64,000 nt of DNA. Source: Archilochus colubris (Eukaryota > Chordata > Aves > Apodiformes > Trochilidae). The notes under the pieces were generated by a model that had not been told where the DNA came from, searched no databases, and worked only from the letters and a program-made list of their open reading frames with translations. The number at the start of each line of letters is the position of its first letter. Within the stretch, counting starts at the first letter, position 1. Shown here piece after piece: positions 1 through 12,580 of the stretch. The stretch covers positions 992,001 through 1,056,000 of the forward strand of contig CM041098.1 of assembly GCA_023079485.1 (NCBI GenBank), written 5' to 3'. The translations under genes were made by a program, and so were the position numbers.

Positions 1-2750
1 GGTACCTCTGCCTCTGCACCGATGCCCAGGAGGTGGCCACCTTCACGGTGCAGTACCGGGTGCTGGAGGAAGTGCCACCTGGAACGGTGATAGGGACACT
101 GGCCCAGCACTTGGAAGGGGATGAGAGCGGAGAAACGGCCGACACCTTCCAGCTGATGGAGACCCCAGGGAGGTTCCCACTGCATGTGGGGAGTGGAGAC
201 GGGGTGCTCAGCACGGCCGGGCGGGTGGACAGGGAGCAGCTGTGCCGGCACAGTGATCCCTGCTGGGTCTCGTTCGACGTGCTGGCTGCCCGAAACCTGG
301 CTCTCATTCACGTGGAGGTCCAAGTGCTGGACATCAACGACCACGCACCCCGGTTCCCCACGCCCCAGCTGGAGCTGGAGATGTCGGAGAGCGCGTCCCT
401 GCAGACCCGGATCCCTCTGGACCGAGCTCTGGATGCTGACGCCGGCCCCAACGCCCGGTGCTCCTACGCCCTCTCCAGCAGTGAGCACTTTGCTCTGGAG
501 GTGATCTCCAGCTCTGATGGGACCAGGCACGCGGAGCTGGTGGTGGTTAAAGAAGTGGACCGGGAGCTGCACTCCTCCTTTGACCTTGTCCTGACAGCCA
601 CTGACCAGGGGGAGCCGCCCAAATCAGGTACTGCTTTAATTAAAGTCATTGTCCTTGACTCCAATGATAACAGCCCCATCTTTGCAGAGAGCTCTTTGAC
701 AGTAGAAGTTTGGGAGGATGCTCTGCCCGGGACCCTCCTTGTGACAGTCACAGCCACTGACCCCGACCAGGGCCCCAATGGGGAGATCGAGTACAGCCTG
801 AGCAGGCACGCTCCTCCGGAGGTGCTGAGCGCCTTTGCCATCGATGCCCGCACAGGCAGCCTCAGCCTGAGGCACCCACTGGACTACGAGGAGACCCACA
901 CCTACGAGCTGGACGTGCAAGCTCGGGACCTGGGGGCCAACCCCATCCCAGCACACTGCAAGATCCTGATCAAAGTCCTGGATGTCAATGACAACGCTCC
1001 CGAGGTCCACGTCACCTGGGCTGCTCGGACACCTGTGCTCTCTGAAGCCCTCCCCAAAGACAGTTTTGTGGCTCTGGTGACAGCCAGTGACCCCGATTCG
1101 GGCAGCAACGGGCAGGTGCATTGCTCCCTCAGCCAAGGGTATGAGCACTTCAGGCTGAAGAAGACCAACAGCCACAGCTACGTGCTGATGACCAATGCCA
1201 CGCTGGACAGGGAGCTGCAGGATGAGTACAACCTGACGCTGGTGGTGCGGGACCACGGAGACCTCTCCCTGGCTGTGCTGAAGCACCTCACTATCTGCAT
1301 CAGTGATGTCAATGACAATGCCCCATCCTTCGAGAAGGCCACCTATGAGGTTGCTGTTGCTGAGAACAGTGAAGCACCTGCCTTCCTGCTCACCATCCAG
1401 GCCACTGACCCTGATCTGGGTTTCAATGGGAAAATCACCTACAGCATCCCAGACTCCTCCACTTTGGGTCTGGTTTCGATTGACCCCATCACCGGGGACA
1501 TTTTTGCCCTCCAAGCTTTTGATTACGAGCAGATGAGCAGCCTGGAGTTCCTGGTGACTGCAGAGGATGGTGGTTACCCCAAGCTGGCATCCAACATCAC
1601 CATCAGGGTGGCTGTGCTCGACCAGAACGACAACGCTCCCGTCATCACTGCACCGGCACTGGTGGGAGGTGCAGCCACCCTCTCCATCCTGGTCAGCGAG
1701 GAGACAGGGTGCTTCTGGGTGGCCCCTGGGAATGGGAGCTCCCAAGGGATGGCAGCAGTGACCAATGCAACGCTCGCATCATGTGCCAGTCCTCCCTTCC
1801 TCTTCATCATCTCAGCCAGGGACGTGGACTCTGGCACCAACGGGGCTCTCCGGTATGATCTGGTAGGTGGGGATGACTCCGGGCTCTTCATCCTACACCC
1901 TCTCTTGGGGCAGGTCTTCCTCAACACCACCAACGCCAGCAGCCTGGCGGGAAGCGAGCAGGAGCTGGTGGTCCGAGTGAGCGATGGGGGGAACGTGCCC
2001 CTGCACACCCTGGCCCGGGTCCGTTTGGTTTTCCGGCATCACGGGGCCTTCTCCAAAATCTCAGCCTGGGAGCCGGGCTGGCCGAGCCCCTCGGTGGTGA
2101 CCCTTATCTGCCTGGCTGCTCTCCTGGGTGGGTGCCTCCTCCTCTTGGCTTTAACCCTGTCGATGCGTAAGAAGGAGAAGAAGGATGGCATGGCCTACAA
2201 CTGCAGGGAGGCAGAGGACGCCCGCAGGCAGCAGCAGCTCAAGAAGCCCCACAGGCAGATCCAGAAGACCGACATCCACCTTGTCCCACTGCTCCGGGGC
2301 CGGCCCCGGGAGGCTGAACACCCCCGTCCCTACCAGGAGGATCTGCCCCCTGTGCCGGGGGGCTCTCCGCAGGCTCCCCTCCACTTCACCCCCACTCTCT
2401 ACAGGACCCTGAGAAATCAGAGGACCCAAAAAGACTCAGATGAGCAGTCGGGGACCTTCAACCCACCCGTCCTGCAGCGCCGGCCCTGCCAGCCCCACAG
2501 ACCGAAAAATGTGGCCAAAGAGGCTGCAAGCCCCCTGGATGCACCACAGCACTGCAAGAGCTTGGTGAGGCCACCTCAGGGGGCTGTGGGAGAGCCCCTG
2601 CTGCCACCTGGACAGCCCTTGGGGCAAGGGGAACCTGAGCAGGCCCAGCCCCACCAGCACATCATCAGGAGCCTGGTCCGGCTGTCACTGGTGGCGCTGG
2701 CAGAGCAGAGCCCCACGGGGGAGTTCTCCATGGAGTCACCCCCAGTGCAG
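1..2750 (+). CDS. PCDH12: PCDH12 exon 1 (large ectodomain exon, 5'-truncated by window)
   Basis: Frame starts at base 3 ([11 protein letters not shown], corresponding to the human signal-peptide end YLFLLGDCQEV). The exon encodes all six extracellular cadherin repeats, the transmembrane helix and the proximal cytoplasmic tail. It ends at CAG followed by the donor GTAGGA at 2751, phase 0, after residues ESPPVQ; human PCDH12 has DSPPVQ at the same point. Reading on past this point gives a short open run to 2849 that is intron sequence and not part of the protein. Confidence 0.95.
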
Positions 2751-5700
2751 GTAGGAGCTGCCCCTCATGGTGCCAGAGGTGTGCCATCCCCATATCCTTC
2801 CTCACCCAGGTTTTGGGGTGGTGGGAACATGCAACCTGGTGGTTTTTAGTTGGCCTCTTTTCCCAGCCCTGGGTGGAGGTGCCCCAACAGTCAGGGGTGG
2901 GAAGGGTGGAACAGTCAGCCCACCATGGGCAGGGTCTCTCCATGCCCACCAGGATGCCCGGGGAGCTGGGGTGGATGATGGTTGTCACATGGGGAAAGGG
3001 ACAACCTGTGATCACTTCCCAGGGGGAACATGTGGGCAGGGGAAGTGCAGGGGCCAGGTGGGCCACCCGGCCCCTTGTTTTTCCCCCCTCGTGGGGATGC
3101 TGAACCATCTGCAGGAGGAGGAAATGCTATAAAAAGGCTGGAGGGGGGCTGGAGGGGACGTCCTGGCAGGAAGCAGCTTGAGTGGCCATCACTGGGGCTC
3201 AACAGGCTTTTCCTGCCTTCCAGCAAATCTCCCAGCTGCTTTCCCTGCTGCACCAGGGCCAGTTCCAGCCCAAAACAAACCACAGGGGAAACAAATACAC
3301 AGCCAAGAACGGCAGCAGGTAAGGCCACCTCTCAACCTTCACCCTGTGTCCCTCTGCTTCAGCCCCACTGGCCCTAAGAGCCTCCAGAGGCAGGAGACAC
3401 CAGGGCAGCAGACACACAAGGCAAAACCTCACCCCTTGTTTTGTGGCCTGAATTTGGGGACATGGGTCCTCCCTCCAGGGGATGGCTGTGCTCAGGTCCT
3501 GCCTCCTCACTGGTATCCAGCTGCCTTCTCCATGAGAAGAGGAAATTGTCTCAGGTTATGCCAGGGGAGGTTTAGAAGACAACCTCACTGAAAGTGTAAT
3601 TAAACACTGGCACAGGCTGCCCAGGGAGGTGGTTCAGTCACTGTCCCTGGAGACATTTTAAAGACGTCTGGAGGTGTAGATGTGGTGCTGAGAGACATGG
3701 TTTAAGCACTGAACTTGGTAGAATTCATTTAATGGTTGCTAGAATGAGGTTATGGTTAGACTCAATGATCTTACAGGTTTTTTCCAGCCAGAATGATTCT
3801 GTGGTAGGGCTGCTTTTTGCCTTCTTCCTTTGGTGAGCACTTCTGAGCACAGAGGGTCCTCGCTCTGGAGGCAGCAGCACAAGGATTAATATTTTTTATG
3901 GCTTTGAGCACTTCCTCACAGGTGCTGTTGCCTGGTGACATGAGTTTAGGGCATTTGTTCCCAGGCCAGGAGGCTGGGAAGGGGTGGAGTGGGCAGGGAC
4001 ATCCCAGTTGTGTGCTGAAGATGTTTCCAGTGACAAACTTTATGGTGTTCCCATTAAATTAGGCTGCTGACATCTCTGGGTGAATGCTCCTGGGGGTGCC
4101 AGGGCTTCATCTCTGCTCCATCGTGTCACTCCTGTCTCCCCCTGCCCAGGCCATGGGCAGACACAGCTTTCTCACCATCATCTCCATCTGTTGAAGAAGG
4201 GAGGGAGAGCTGCTCTGGGAGCTGGCTGGGCTCTGATGCCTCTTGTCTGGTCCTGCTCATGGGCAGAGCTGGCAGCTCCCTGTTTGCTCCCTGCAGAAGG
4301 ATAAAAATAAAACCTTTTTGGGCAAGAAAAGTGGTGCAGCACCCAGCTGGAGACCAGTTTTCAGAGCCTCCTGACCCCACTGCTTTTGTTCATGTTTGTT
4401 GTTTTGGGTTATTTTTTTTCCTAAAAGCCCAGGAAACTCCCTAATGGCTGGGGCCTAAAAGCATTATTCCTCCGGTGCTGTGGATGATGCACCAGGAGGA
4501 TGCCCACACCCCTCCATTGGGTCACTTTTTGGGGAATGAGGACAACACCCTTCAAAACAGTGGGTGGGGCAGAGTGATGCTGGGGGGGTTGAAGCCTGAC
4601 AGCAGTGTTCTGACCCCTCCCCAGGGCTGCAGGGCTGGACACCGACTGCCTGAGCACGAAGGACAGCGGGCACGGCGAGAGCGAGGCTGAGGACAGGGAC
4701 TCTGAGAGTGGCTTTGAGCTCTCTGTGCAGCAGCTGGTGGGAGAGGAGCTGGAGACCCTGCTGGAGCCACAAGCAGGTGAGGTGGCCTTGCTGCTGGGAG
4801 CACGATGGAGCTGGTGGCAGGGCTCCAGTAGAGAAAGCTCCTCAGATAACACACTAAACCCCTTCAGATGATAGAACTGGCTGGCCTGCAGCAAGCAAGC
4901 CAGGGGACATCTCATCTCCTAGGGTGGCTCTGACAGTGGCAGATGCTCAGGGCAGCAGGTAGGGACCAGGCAGTTTATAGCAAAGGGACTTGCTGAGCTT
5001 TGTGCTGGAATTTTTTCATGTGTTTAATCTTGATAGATCTTCCTTCCCATAGATGTATGTGCTGCTGTTGAACTGATTTGAGAGGCTGAGCCCTCTTGTT
5101 GCATAGAGGTGAAGTCCAGTTTAACTGTGCACCATGGGAACCACTCCCCATGCTGACCTGAGACCCCTTTGTTTCATGGTCTCCTAGTCCATGCAGAGTA
5201 AGAACAGTAAGGAACTGTCCTTGTCAAGCTCCTCATAATGTTACAGACCCTTTGAGCCTCATCAGGTACCTCTTTCCTACCAGGCTGAACTCACCCAGTC
5301 TCATCTCCTGTGACCAGCCTGTTACTAATTTTACCTTATCTTTATTGAGATGTGGTGACCAGAGTTGTGCACAGTGGTTGGGCTACATCTGCACTGCTGG
5401 TATAAGGAGGTCCTCTGGCTTGCATCATCCCTCTCCTGCCTGAGCTCCCTCCTGATCTCTGTTACCAAACTGTTCATGGAGACTTCAAACCCCTCCTCTG
5501 CGTGCTGGGAGAGTCATCAGTACATGCTGTGTTGTTGCCCATGACAATTATCCCGTGGTTGGTGACACAGAAATCTAGCAGCCACTTTTATGTCACAGCT
5601 TTTGGTATTATTAGGTCCTTCAGTCACCCTCTGCTTTTATGTCCCTGTTTGTTTCAGTGGAGTAAAATCCAGTACCAGCCAGTTCTCTGCATCACTTCAT

Positions 5701-8700
5701 CACCAAGTTGAACAGATACTCTGGGGCACCACAAGTTACCTCCCTTTGCAGGGAGGATTATTTATTCCTACCCTCTCTTCCCAGCTTTTAGCAGACATTA
5801 GTCCCTGACAGAACTTGGCTGGGCATTCAGGTACAGCTCAGGTCCCCTTTGATCCTGGCTTGTGCTCTTCTGCAAGCTCAGCTGTCCTCTTGGCAACCAG
5901 GATTCTTCCTCTGCCTCTTCCTAAGACTCCAACAAATCAGCAAAACCCAATTCCCTGCCTTGCAGATGAAGAGCAGGGAGTTGGGTAGCTGCTGAGCCCT
6001 GTGTCTGAGGATTCCTATGGATCTGCCCACACCAGACTCACACATTTAAAAACTCCTGTCACAACTTTACCTTCCCTTCCTCTGATACCGTATTCATTTG
6101 AAGCAGTAGTTAATGAACAGCAGTTAATAAACCAAGCAATTTCATATCTGAGTTCCTCTAGCACTCCAGGGTGAATACCATCTGGGCCTGACATTTTCTA
6201 CATGTTCCTTTTATTGATTTGTTCTGAAAAAAAAATCTCTTCCACTGGCATTTCAATTTGAAAGAGTTGGGCTGACTCACGTCCTGCAGCACAAATTTCT
6301 TTGTGGAGCCTCCGCAGTACCAAGAACTCATTGAGGTTTACTGCTGAGGTCCTTTTAATTCTGGAGTTGGGCATTTTCCCTGCTCTTTCTTGAAGAACCA
6401 GGCTGCTTCTGTTTGCCTTCCTGTCCTTTGATCCTAGTGAGGAGCAAACCAAGGAAAGGCTGAGTGAAATGAGCAGTGAGCTTCCTAGGGATTAAAGGTG
6501 CTGCAGTCAGGAGCAGGGAGCTAACAGGCTGCCCAGCCCCATCCCAGTAAAGTCACTGGTAGGCCTGCTGAGCAGCTCTGTCTGGATTCAGTCCAGCCCA
6601 GACAGGAGCATCCTAGGAAATCTGTGTTATGGCCAGGCATCCATGAAGTGCCACCTTCCATCCTTCTTAGATTTGATAGGAGAAAACCAAACCCTCTTTT
6701 ACCAAACTGCTGGAATGTGGCAGTGCCCAGGAGTGGTGCAGGCTGAGGCCATGCTGGTGGCTTCCTGCCCATCAGTGGTGCTGGACATGACAAAAGAAGC
6801 TGCCCTGCTTCAGTGCTGAAAAACAGCCTTCCCCATGAGCCCCAGACCTTCCCAAAAAGGCAACAGAGAGCAGACGACGGAGCTGCTGGACTCCTTCCTC
6901 CTCTCCCAAACACAAACAGAGAAGTGGACTTGCATCCTGAGGGAGGGAGGAAGGAAGCCTTGCTTGGGCTCCAGGGTATCAGAGCAGCTGGCCCAGGCTG
7001 TCTGGAGCTTTGTGCTTTTCACAGCAGGGAGGGGGGAGCTGTGCAAATAATCTGTCCCGACCAACTCTCAGGTTGTGTATGCTCTAAAAATCGAGCTGTG
7101 GGTGAACTTTCAGCACCTCTATTAACACCTGTCCCCCCAGAGCCACAGAGCAGACTTTTATTGATTATAAACACAACCCCCTTGCCAAAACACCATTAAA
7201 GAAAGGCAGTAAAAAGTTATTGGTCAAATTAAACGTACCTAATTATAAGGGTTTCATGGTCACAGGACCATCAGCTCACTGAGCCTCAGCTCTCTCTGCA
7301 GAGAGCAGACTGTGCCCTGCTCCATAGCTGCAGCATGAGAATACTGAGGGAATGCAGTGGTTTCTTGCTGGCTGTGGTTGTTTTAGAGCAAAAATACGGG
7401 ATTTCAGCACACTTGGGAGATCTCCTATAGAAGAGTCACTGTGACTGAAAGAAAATACAGAGACTGTAGAAACAGAAATGAATTTGGAGGCTTTGGATGC
7501 AGTGAAACCTCTAAGTGATGTGTCTGCCTTCCTCTTCTTAGCAGGTTTGAATCCCAGCCCTCATCCCTATCCCACCCCAGGACACTGCTGTTTTTCAGAG
7601 AAAAAGGGATAACTATGGAGGCTGAGGAAGGAGATGTGTCTCTGCAGTTGATAGCCCTGAGCTGAGGACCACGTGTCCCAGGCTGTGTCAGGGTACTGAT
7701 CATCTCTGGGAGCAGCACAAGTGGATGAGTACAGGCACTGCTTCCTCAGGCACAGCCATGTGATGGTGACACCACCTCTTGCCCTCGGGACTGCTGTGCT
7801 GCCGGCTGTTTTCTTAACAGCCTTCACTTATTTGCTTTGCTGTTTGTTTCACAAACCTGGCGGTCACTTCCAGCCCCCCTGTGGCTCTTTGGTGATGCTT
7901 TGGGACTGAGGCAATGCACATCCACATCCCCCAGCCTTGTTTACCAACTGCGAAGCTCAACCTGAAAAACAAGAACCCCCGTTTCCTTCCCTGCCGTCTG
8001 ATGAGGAAGCTATTCCAGGCTCACCCTGCTATGGGGTCCTTCCTTTTATTGCAAGTATATGTTTATTCATGGCCAGTTATAATCACTTCTTCTTTAGCCA
8101 GCACTATTTTAAGCCTAAAGATTTCCTTTGTTGGTGCTTATCTCCTCAGAATAATGACAGGTTGCAGTCAGATCCCCAGTGAGCATTTGCTTCCTCAGGC
8201 TAAGCAATCCCTACATCTTTTGGGTCATGTAAGTCTGGACTCACCCTTGTTTTCAACCTCAACAGTTTTCTTTGCACTTCTCTCATTTCAGATCTTCTTT
8301 CTTAGGGATGGATAATCAGATTTGGATGTAATACTCCTAATCAGGGCTCGCCAGACCTAGTAACAATACCACAGAAATATTTTCGTGCCAGCAGGGAATA
8401 CCTTGACCAGCACATTGTCTGATTTCCTTTGCCCATTTTGGGGCAGAATCACATTACTGGCACATTAAGGAGCCTGCAGCTGACACCCACACTCTGCTCC
8501 CACTGCTCCTCATCTGCTTCCAATTAATGAACAGCTACTTTATAGCTCAATTTTTCGTAGCTCAGTCTTCAACCACCCAGCTGTGCATTTTATCAGCCAG
8601 AATTTCATTCTGCTCCTGTTATTATTGTTCTCACAATAACCCGTTTCTTTGCAGTCTCAGAACGGCTGCCTAGCAGCAAATTCCCACCCTAGAGATGTCC

Positions 8701-9513
8701 CTTAAGGAAAGGCCACTAGTGACCTTTTTTCTGTTTAATACATTCCCCCTGAAAGCTTTCAATTGTCCTCTCCCCTCCAGCCAGTCTTAAACCCTCCCTT
8801 TCTCTGCCTTTGAGAAGAATTTAGTGAAGTACCACTTGAGGCTGCAACAAATGAGAAAGCAAAGTGAGCTTAACAGTTAGGATAGAAAAACAAAACAAAA
8901 CACCCAATAGTTTTAAAACAATTCTAGTTTGTTGTTTTTTTGGTTTTTTTTTAAAGCTGCTGGTTTGAACGATGCTCCTGGTAGCTTATCCCTAGACCCA
9001 TTAGCAGTCAGTCAGCCCTCTCACAGCTGATTTCAGGAAGTCTCTGCATTTCTCAATTATTTTTTTTCTTTCTCCCCCCCCCCATTTCTCTCCTGGGGTC
9101 TCCTCTGCTCCATGTCTCACTCACAGTTCTTCTTTTCATTCCCTGCAGAGCTGGCCCTCAAGAGGCTGACAGCTGCTGACCCAGCGTGGGTGGCTCGGCT
9201 CTCCCTGCCCCTCACCCCCAGCTACAAGGACAACGTCTTCTCCCCCGACGCTCTGCAGTCCCCTCAGGACGAGGAAGCTGCCAGGCAGGAGAAACCAAGG
9301 ACCTTTGAGACCTTTGGCAAAGGTGCTGGGGCTGACTCAAATGCTGCTGGGACAAGACTGGCCAGCACCTTCCTTTCAGAAATGAGCACCCTCTTTGAAA
9401 TGATTTTGTCCCAGAAGGTCCAAGTCCACAATGAAACGGGCTCGGGGCTCCTGCGGCAGCTGTCAGCACGTGGGAAGAGCCTGGGACTGGAAGACACTGC
9501 TCCTGGTCTGTAG
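1..9513 (+). CDS. PCDH12: Protocadherin-12 (VE-cadherin-2), 5'-partial, four exons
   Basis: Single-pass cell-surface cadherin of the non-clustered protocadherin group, known mainly from endothelium and placenta, mediating homophilic calcium-dependent contact. Coding exons are 1-2750, 3224-3318, 4625-4776 and 9149-9513; junction phases (0, 2, 1) all keep the frame. Reading begins at base 3, near the end of the signal peptide; the initiator Met is outside the window. Six cadherin repeats follow, five closed by linkers of the type DINDH, DSNDN, DVNDN, DVNDN and DQNDN (near 330, 654, 978, 1300 and 1620), then a membrane helix near 2091-2164 and a basic stop-transfer stretch (RKKEKK). The tail has the family motifs [21 protein letters not shown] and [12 protein letters not shown], which match human PCDH12 closely. 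The C-terminus ([32 protein letters not shown]) also matches. It converges on DELE1, as in human. No frameshift or premature stop was seen. Identity is very secure from recalled human sequence. Confidence 0.97.
3224..3318 (+). CDS. PCDH12: PCDH12 exon 2
   Basis: Acceptor CCTTCCAG precedes CAA; donor is CAG|GTAAGG. The 95 bp encode [24 protein letters not shown], nearly identical to the human tail segment. The exon enters in phase 0 and leaves with two bases over. It is too short to stand out as an open frame and was placed by homology plus splice sites. Confidence 0.95.
3319..4624 (+). other. PCDH12 intron 2
   Basis: GTAAGG...CCCCAG intron of 1.3 kb. It contains a CR1 3' end in its first half; the second half is unremarkable GC-moderate sequence with no further gene signal. 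Confidence 0.85.
3534..3806 (+). mobile_element. CR1 LINE 3'-end fragment, + orientation
   Basis: Shows the order typical of the avian CR1 3' end: a run like 'caggttatgccaggggaggt', then 'caggctgcccagggaggtgg', 'gtccctggagacatt', and a tail of the type 'actcaatgatcttacaggtt' ending near 'atgattctgtgg'. A short internal deletion is apparent. 5'-truncated, non-coding, inside PCDH12 intron 2. Confidence 0.85.
4625..4776 (+). CDS. PCDH12: PCDH12 exon 3
   Basis: Acceptor CCCTCCCCAG and donor GCAG|GTGAGG. After completing an Arg codon with exon 2, the 152 bp encode an acidic, serine-rich tail segment ending [19 protein letters not shown], aligned to human LSVKQLLEEELSSLLDP. It leaves with one base over, completed as Glu in exon 4. 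Confidence 0.93.
5200..6430 (-). mobile_element. Decayed CR1-class LINE relic, antisense
   Basis: Contains phrases recurrent in old antisense CR1-type relics of birds and reptiles: 'gaccagagttgtgcacagtg' near 5360 and 'agcaatttcatatctgagtt' followed by 'gggtgaataccatctgggcc' near 6137-6190. Many stops and indels; no usable reading frame. Boundaries are approximate and subfamily is unassigned. Confidence 0.55.
8190..8700 (-). mobile_element. Probable antisense LINE relic
   Basis: Resembles the same antisense CR1-type sequence in layout ('ggatgtaatactcctaatca' near 8324), but more degraded. The call is tentative. Confidence 0.35.
9149..9513 (+). CDS. PCDH12: PCDH12 exon 4 (terminal coding exon)
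   Basis: Acceptor TTCATTCCCTGCAG. Encodes [20 protein letters not shown] and onward to a TAG stop; the pattern [13 protein letters not shown].(S/N)Y.DNV and [12 protein letters not shown] is diagnostic of the PCDH12 C-terminus. The last roughly 20 residues diverge and end sooner than in human. Confidence 0.95.
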
Positions 9514-9995
9514 GCAGCTTGGTGGCTGTGGTAAGGAGAGAAGAATCAGATAGAGCTTTTGGGTATTTTGGGGGCACATGTGACAGGGTTATTGTCATCC
9601 ATGGGACATCCATGTCTAGACTGATCAGGACAGGCATATTTCTTCCTTTGCCTCACATCATTACATTTCTCCACGAGTGATTTCACCTTGTTTAGTTCCC
9701 TTCTACCTGCCCGTTCCTTCCTTTCCCTAGGTTTTCCTCCTCTTCCACCCTCATCTTTCACCTTACCATCCCACTCGAGTCCCCCACCAGCAGGGATGTG
9801 CTCTCCTCCCAGGACAGGCTGATCCAGGGGAGGTGTTAGACTAAGCACAGCACAAGGCAGTCAGCTGCATCCACGTGATCACAGGCTCTGCACCATGGAT
9901 GATAAAATATCACAGTCATGGACTTTGCAACATGCTGCAGAGCCAGGCTCCGGGATCTCGGTTCTTATTTAAATAAAATTGTGGTTTTTATAACA
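9514..9995 (+). other. PCDH12: PCDH12 3' untranslated region (probable)
   Basis: Sequence between the PCDH12 stop and about 20 bases past the first canonical AATAAA. The end point is inferred from the poly(A) signal only. Confidence 0.55.
9972..9977 (+). terminator. Poly(A) signal AATAAA, probable PCDH12
   Basis: First AATAAA hexamer downstream of the PCDH12 stop, followed within 60 bases by T- and GT-rich sequence as expected for a downstream element. Inferred; no transcript evidence. Confidence 0.55.
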
Positions 9996-12580
9996 CTACC
10001 ATCTCTGGAACAAGGTGCACTGTAGGTGACATAATGATTTAGCTGCAGAAAGCCTGAAATGGCAGCTCTGAAAGGGAGGCTTGCCTGTTGTCTGCCTCTG
10101 GTCCTTTTGTGGTTCTACTACTGTGAGCTTGGCATTCTCTGAAATGCCCCAAAATCAGCACTTCTGCTCTGACATCTCTGTTCTGGCTGCATTAGGTGCC
10201 CATTCCTTCTCCATGCTCTCTTTTGAGGCCATTGGATTTTGGCACGTAGTCCTTACCCAAAAGCAGACAACAGATGGCTGGAGTCTGCCAGCAGTAACCT
10301 GGGAAAAGGGAAGCCTGAACACACCGTTCTGAAACACTCAGTCACCAGCCTCAGCCGTGTTGTGGGGTTTCACTTTGATCTGTATGTCTGTCAGCTAGAA
10401 GACAGCTTCAGGATAACAGTGTGTGGAGGAAAACCAAGCTTACAGCTCACAGGTGGGGTTAACCATGGGGATTTCCATGGAGTGGAAAGGACAACAGTGA
10501 CATGAGCATCTGGAATGTGTTTGTAGGCTCTCACAGCAGTGCATGGATGACAGGTAAGCACTGCTGGCTCGTGCACGTGTAGGGCTCTTCTGAACCTGCC
10601 TGTGCCTTCCAACTGTGCTACAAAACACCAGAAGAAGCCTGGGGCATGCTGGCAGAGTGGCTGCACAGGTGACAGAGACTGAGGGTAAGCCATCACCCTC
10701 ACTGCTAGCAGTGCTTATCTGCTCACGGTGGGGCTGTCACATCAGTTCTCCTTGGGCAGTGTTTTTTTGCTTTCATTTTACTGTCAAGTTGTAAAAGACC
10801 AGGCAGCACAACCCAGCAGCCATGATCTCCTCCACTCCAGGAGTGTCCTGTTTGTGCTGCTTTTCCATGCAGCTGGAAGTGACAGCACACTGCTTTTTAG
10901 TGTGTGCACACAGGCTAAATGAGCAGGTTTCTCTCTTTCTGTTCCTTTTGGGACCAACTGGCAAAAGCAATAGAGTAACATTTCCCCAGGAAGGCTCTGT
11001 AATATCCAAAATATCCTCTCTTGTATTTGGAGTCCCCAAAGTCCTTTACTGATGGGCAGTAAACTATACGGATGGGTTTTCCCCAGCCTGCTTACACTGC
11101 CAGGCATCTAATAGAAACATCTTGCTGTTTTGTTTAACAAATTAAAGGGGCTTTTGCACCAAAACACTGACAGGGAGGCAAACCCTAACTGAGATGCAGC
11201 TGTGCAAGCTACCAGGGAGGTGTCAGTGGCCGTGAGGAGATGCAGCCCTCTGGGATTCCTCTGCACCTTGGGAATGCACACAGAGGACAAACACGTGGCA
11301 CAACCTCACGTCCTCCTCTGGAAAAGTTACTTTGATGTGTCTGTGGAAGGACAGTCTTTGCACAAAAATACACTATAATAAGCAGATTCTAAAGGAGACA
11401 AATTCCTCTTGCTTAGTTCAACTTCCTGATTCTGCAAACTGCTTTCAGCCACCCCCCACTCAATCCTTACACCCCCCTCCTGTCCTGACCCATGCGTAAG
11501 CATGGTGTGGATTATCACAGTATAGGAAATCCACCCGAGGAATTTCCTGCTAATTGTATCCTGCTTGATAAAGGAAATGGTCTAAGAAAGTTTGGTCTGA
11601 GGAGAAAGAGACCAGACTAGAAGAACAATCAATCAGATGTGCTGAGCTCGGGCTGTGCCCCTCCCTTGCTGAATGGAGCCCACAGCAAGTTCAGGATGGG
11701 GGCAGTGCCTTTGTTTTTCAGAGCCTGATCTACACAAAGCCCCAGAGCACTGTGGCTACAGGAAACTGGGCAGTTTGTACAGATGCCCTTGAACCAGTTT
11801 CAACTGGTGTGGACAAATGTCTTTTTTCCGGATTCATCTGCCCCAGTGGGACAAACCATCAACCCAGCTGCTTGCCACTGTCAGGTCACTGCCTGCTGGG
11901 AGCATCCCTTACCCACTCCAGGGAAGAGCAGCCAGTGTGCTTAGGAAACACCCACAATACAGACTTTGAAGCTAACCTTCCTCATCCTAACTCAAAGGGG
12001 TGTATGTACCCCTTGCTGCCAGAGCTGAAGGAATAACAACCTGGATGGAAGGACAATGACAGTGGTGCTGCTCTCACCAGTACAGATGGATCCATAATCA
12101 CCCCACAAAACTCTGTGCCCTAAACAATCAGAATTCATTCTCTTGCTTGCTTGGTTGAGAGCAGATCAAACTGCTACCAGGGCAATGTAGAGGCAAGCCC
12201 AGCTGGTGCTGGTTGCAGAACCACTGTGGGAACAGCCTTGCAAGGAGATAAAAAGCTTCCAAGGGTTTGGGCCAGGCCCCTCACAGAGCTTGCTGCCAAC
12301 ATCACCCTACGGTGGCTTGTAACCCCTGCTGAGGGGCCAGGTGCCAAGGTGTGGGGCTACTGGGACTGCAGCCCCAAATCACAGCACTGTGGCAGGGGGG
12401 GAGTTTCTGTGAAAATGTAGGCGCATAAGTTCCTTGTGGGGGGGGCCTTTAGGTATCACAAGGTTTGTTCTCAAAGCCCTGGTGTTTAAAAATGGCTCCT
12501 GTTCCAGGAACAGAAAGCTTTGTGTCTCCACTCACTGTTACCCTGCTTCCAGAAGGGCTGCTTGTCACTTACCAGCTGCT
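9996..12580. other. Gap between the convergent PCDH12 and DELE1 genes
   Basis: This 2.6 kb should contain the DELE1 3' untranslated region (minus strand). I found no minus-strand AATAAA hexamer here, only possible variant hexamers, so the DELE1 transcript end cannot be placed. Open frames in the stretch show no protein family resemblance. Confidence 0.6.

Larger units (their letters stand above)
4777..9148 (+). other. PCDH12 intron 3
   Basis: Largest intron of the gene (4.4 kb), from GTGAGG to a pyrimidine-rich acceptor. It carries two decayed antisense LINE-like stretches, an A/T-rich patch near 8890-8955 and a C-run near 9075. No exon-like or RNA-gene-like sequence was recognised. Confidence 0.8.

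Noticed and set aside
636..1745. 369-codon minus-strand frame opposite PCDH12 exon 1
   Set aside because: Shadow of the conserved cadherin repeats on the coding strand; no family resemblance of its own.
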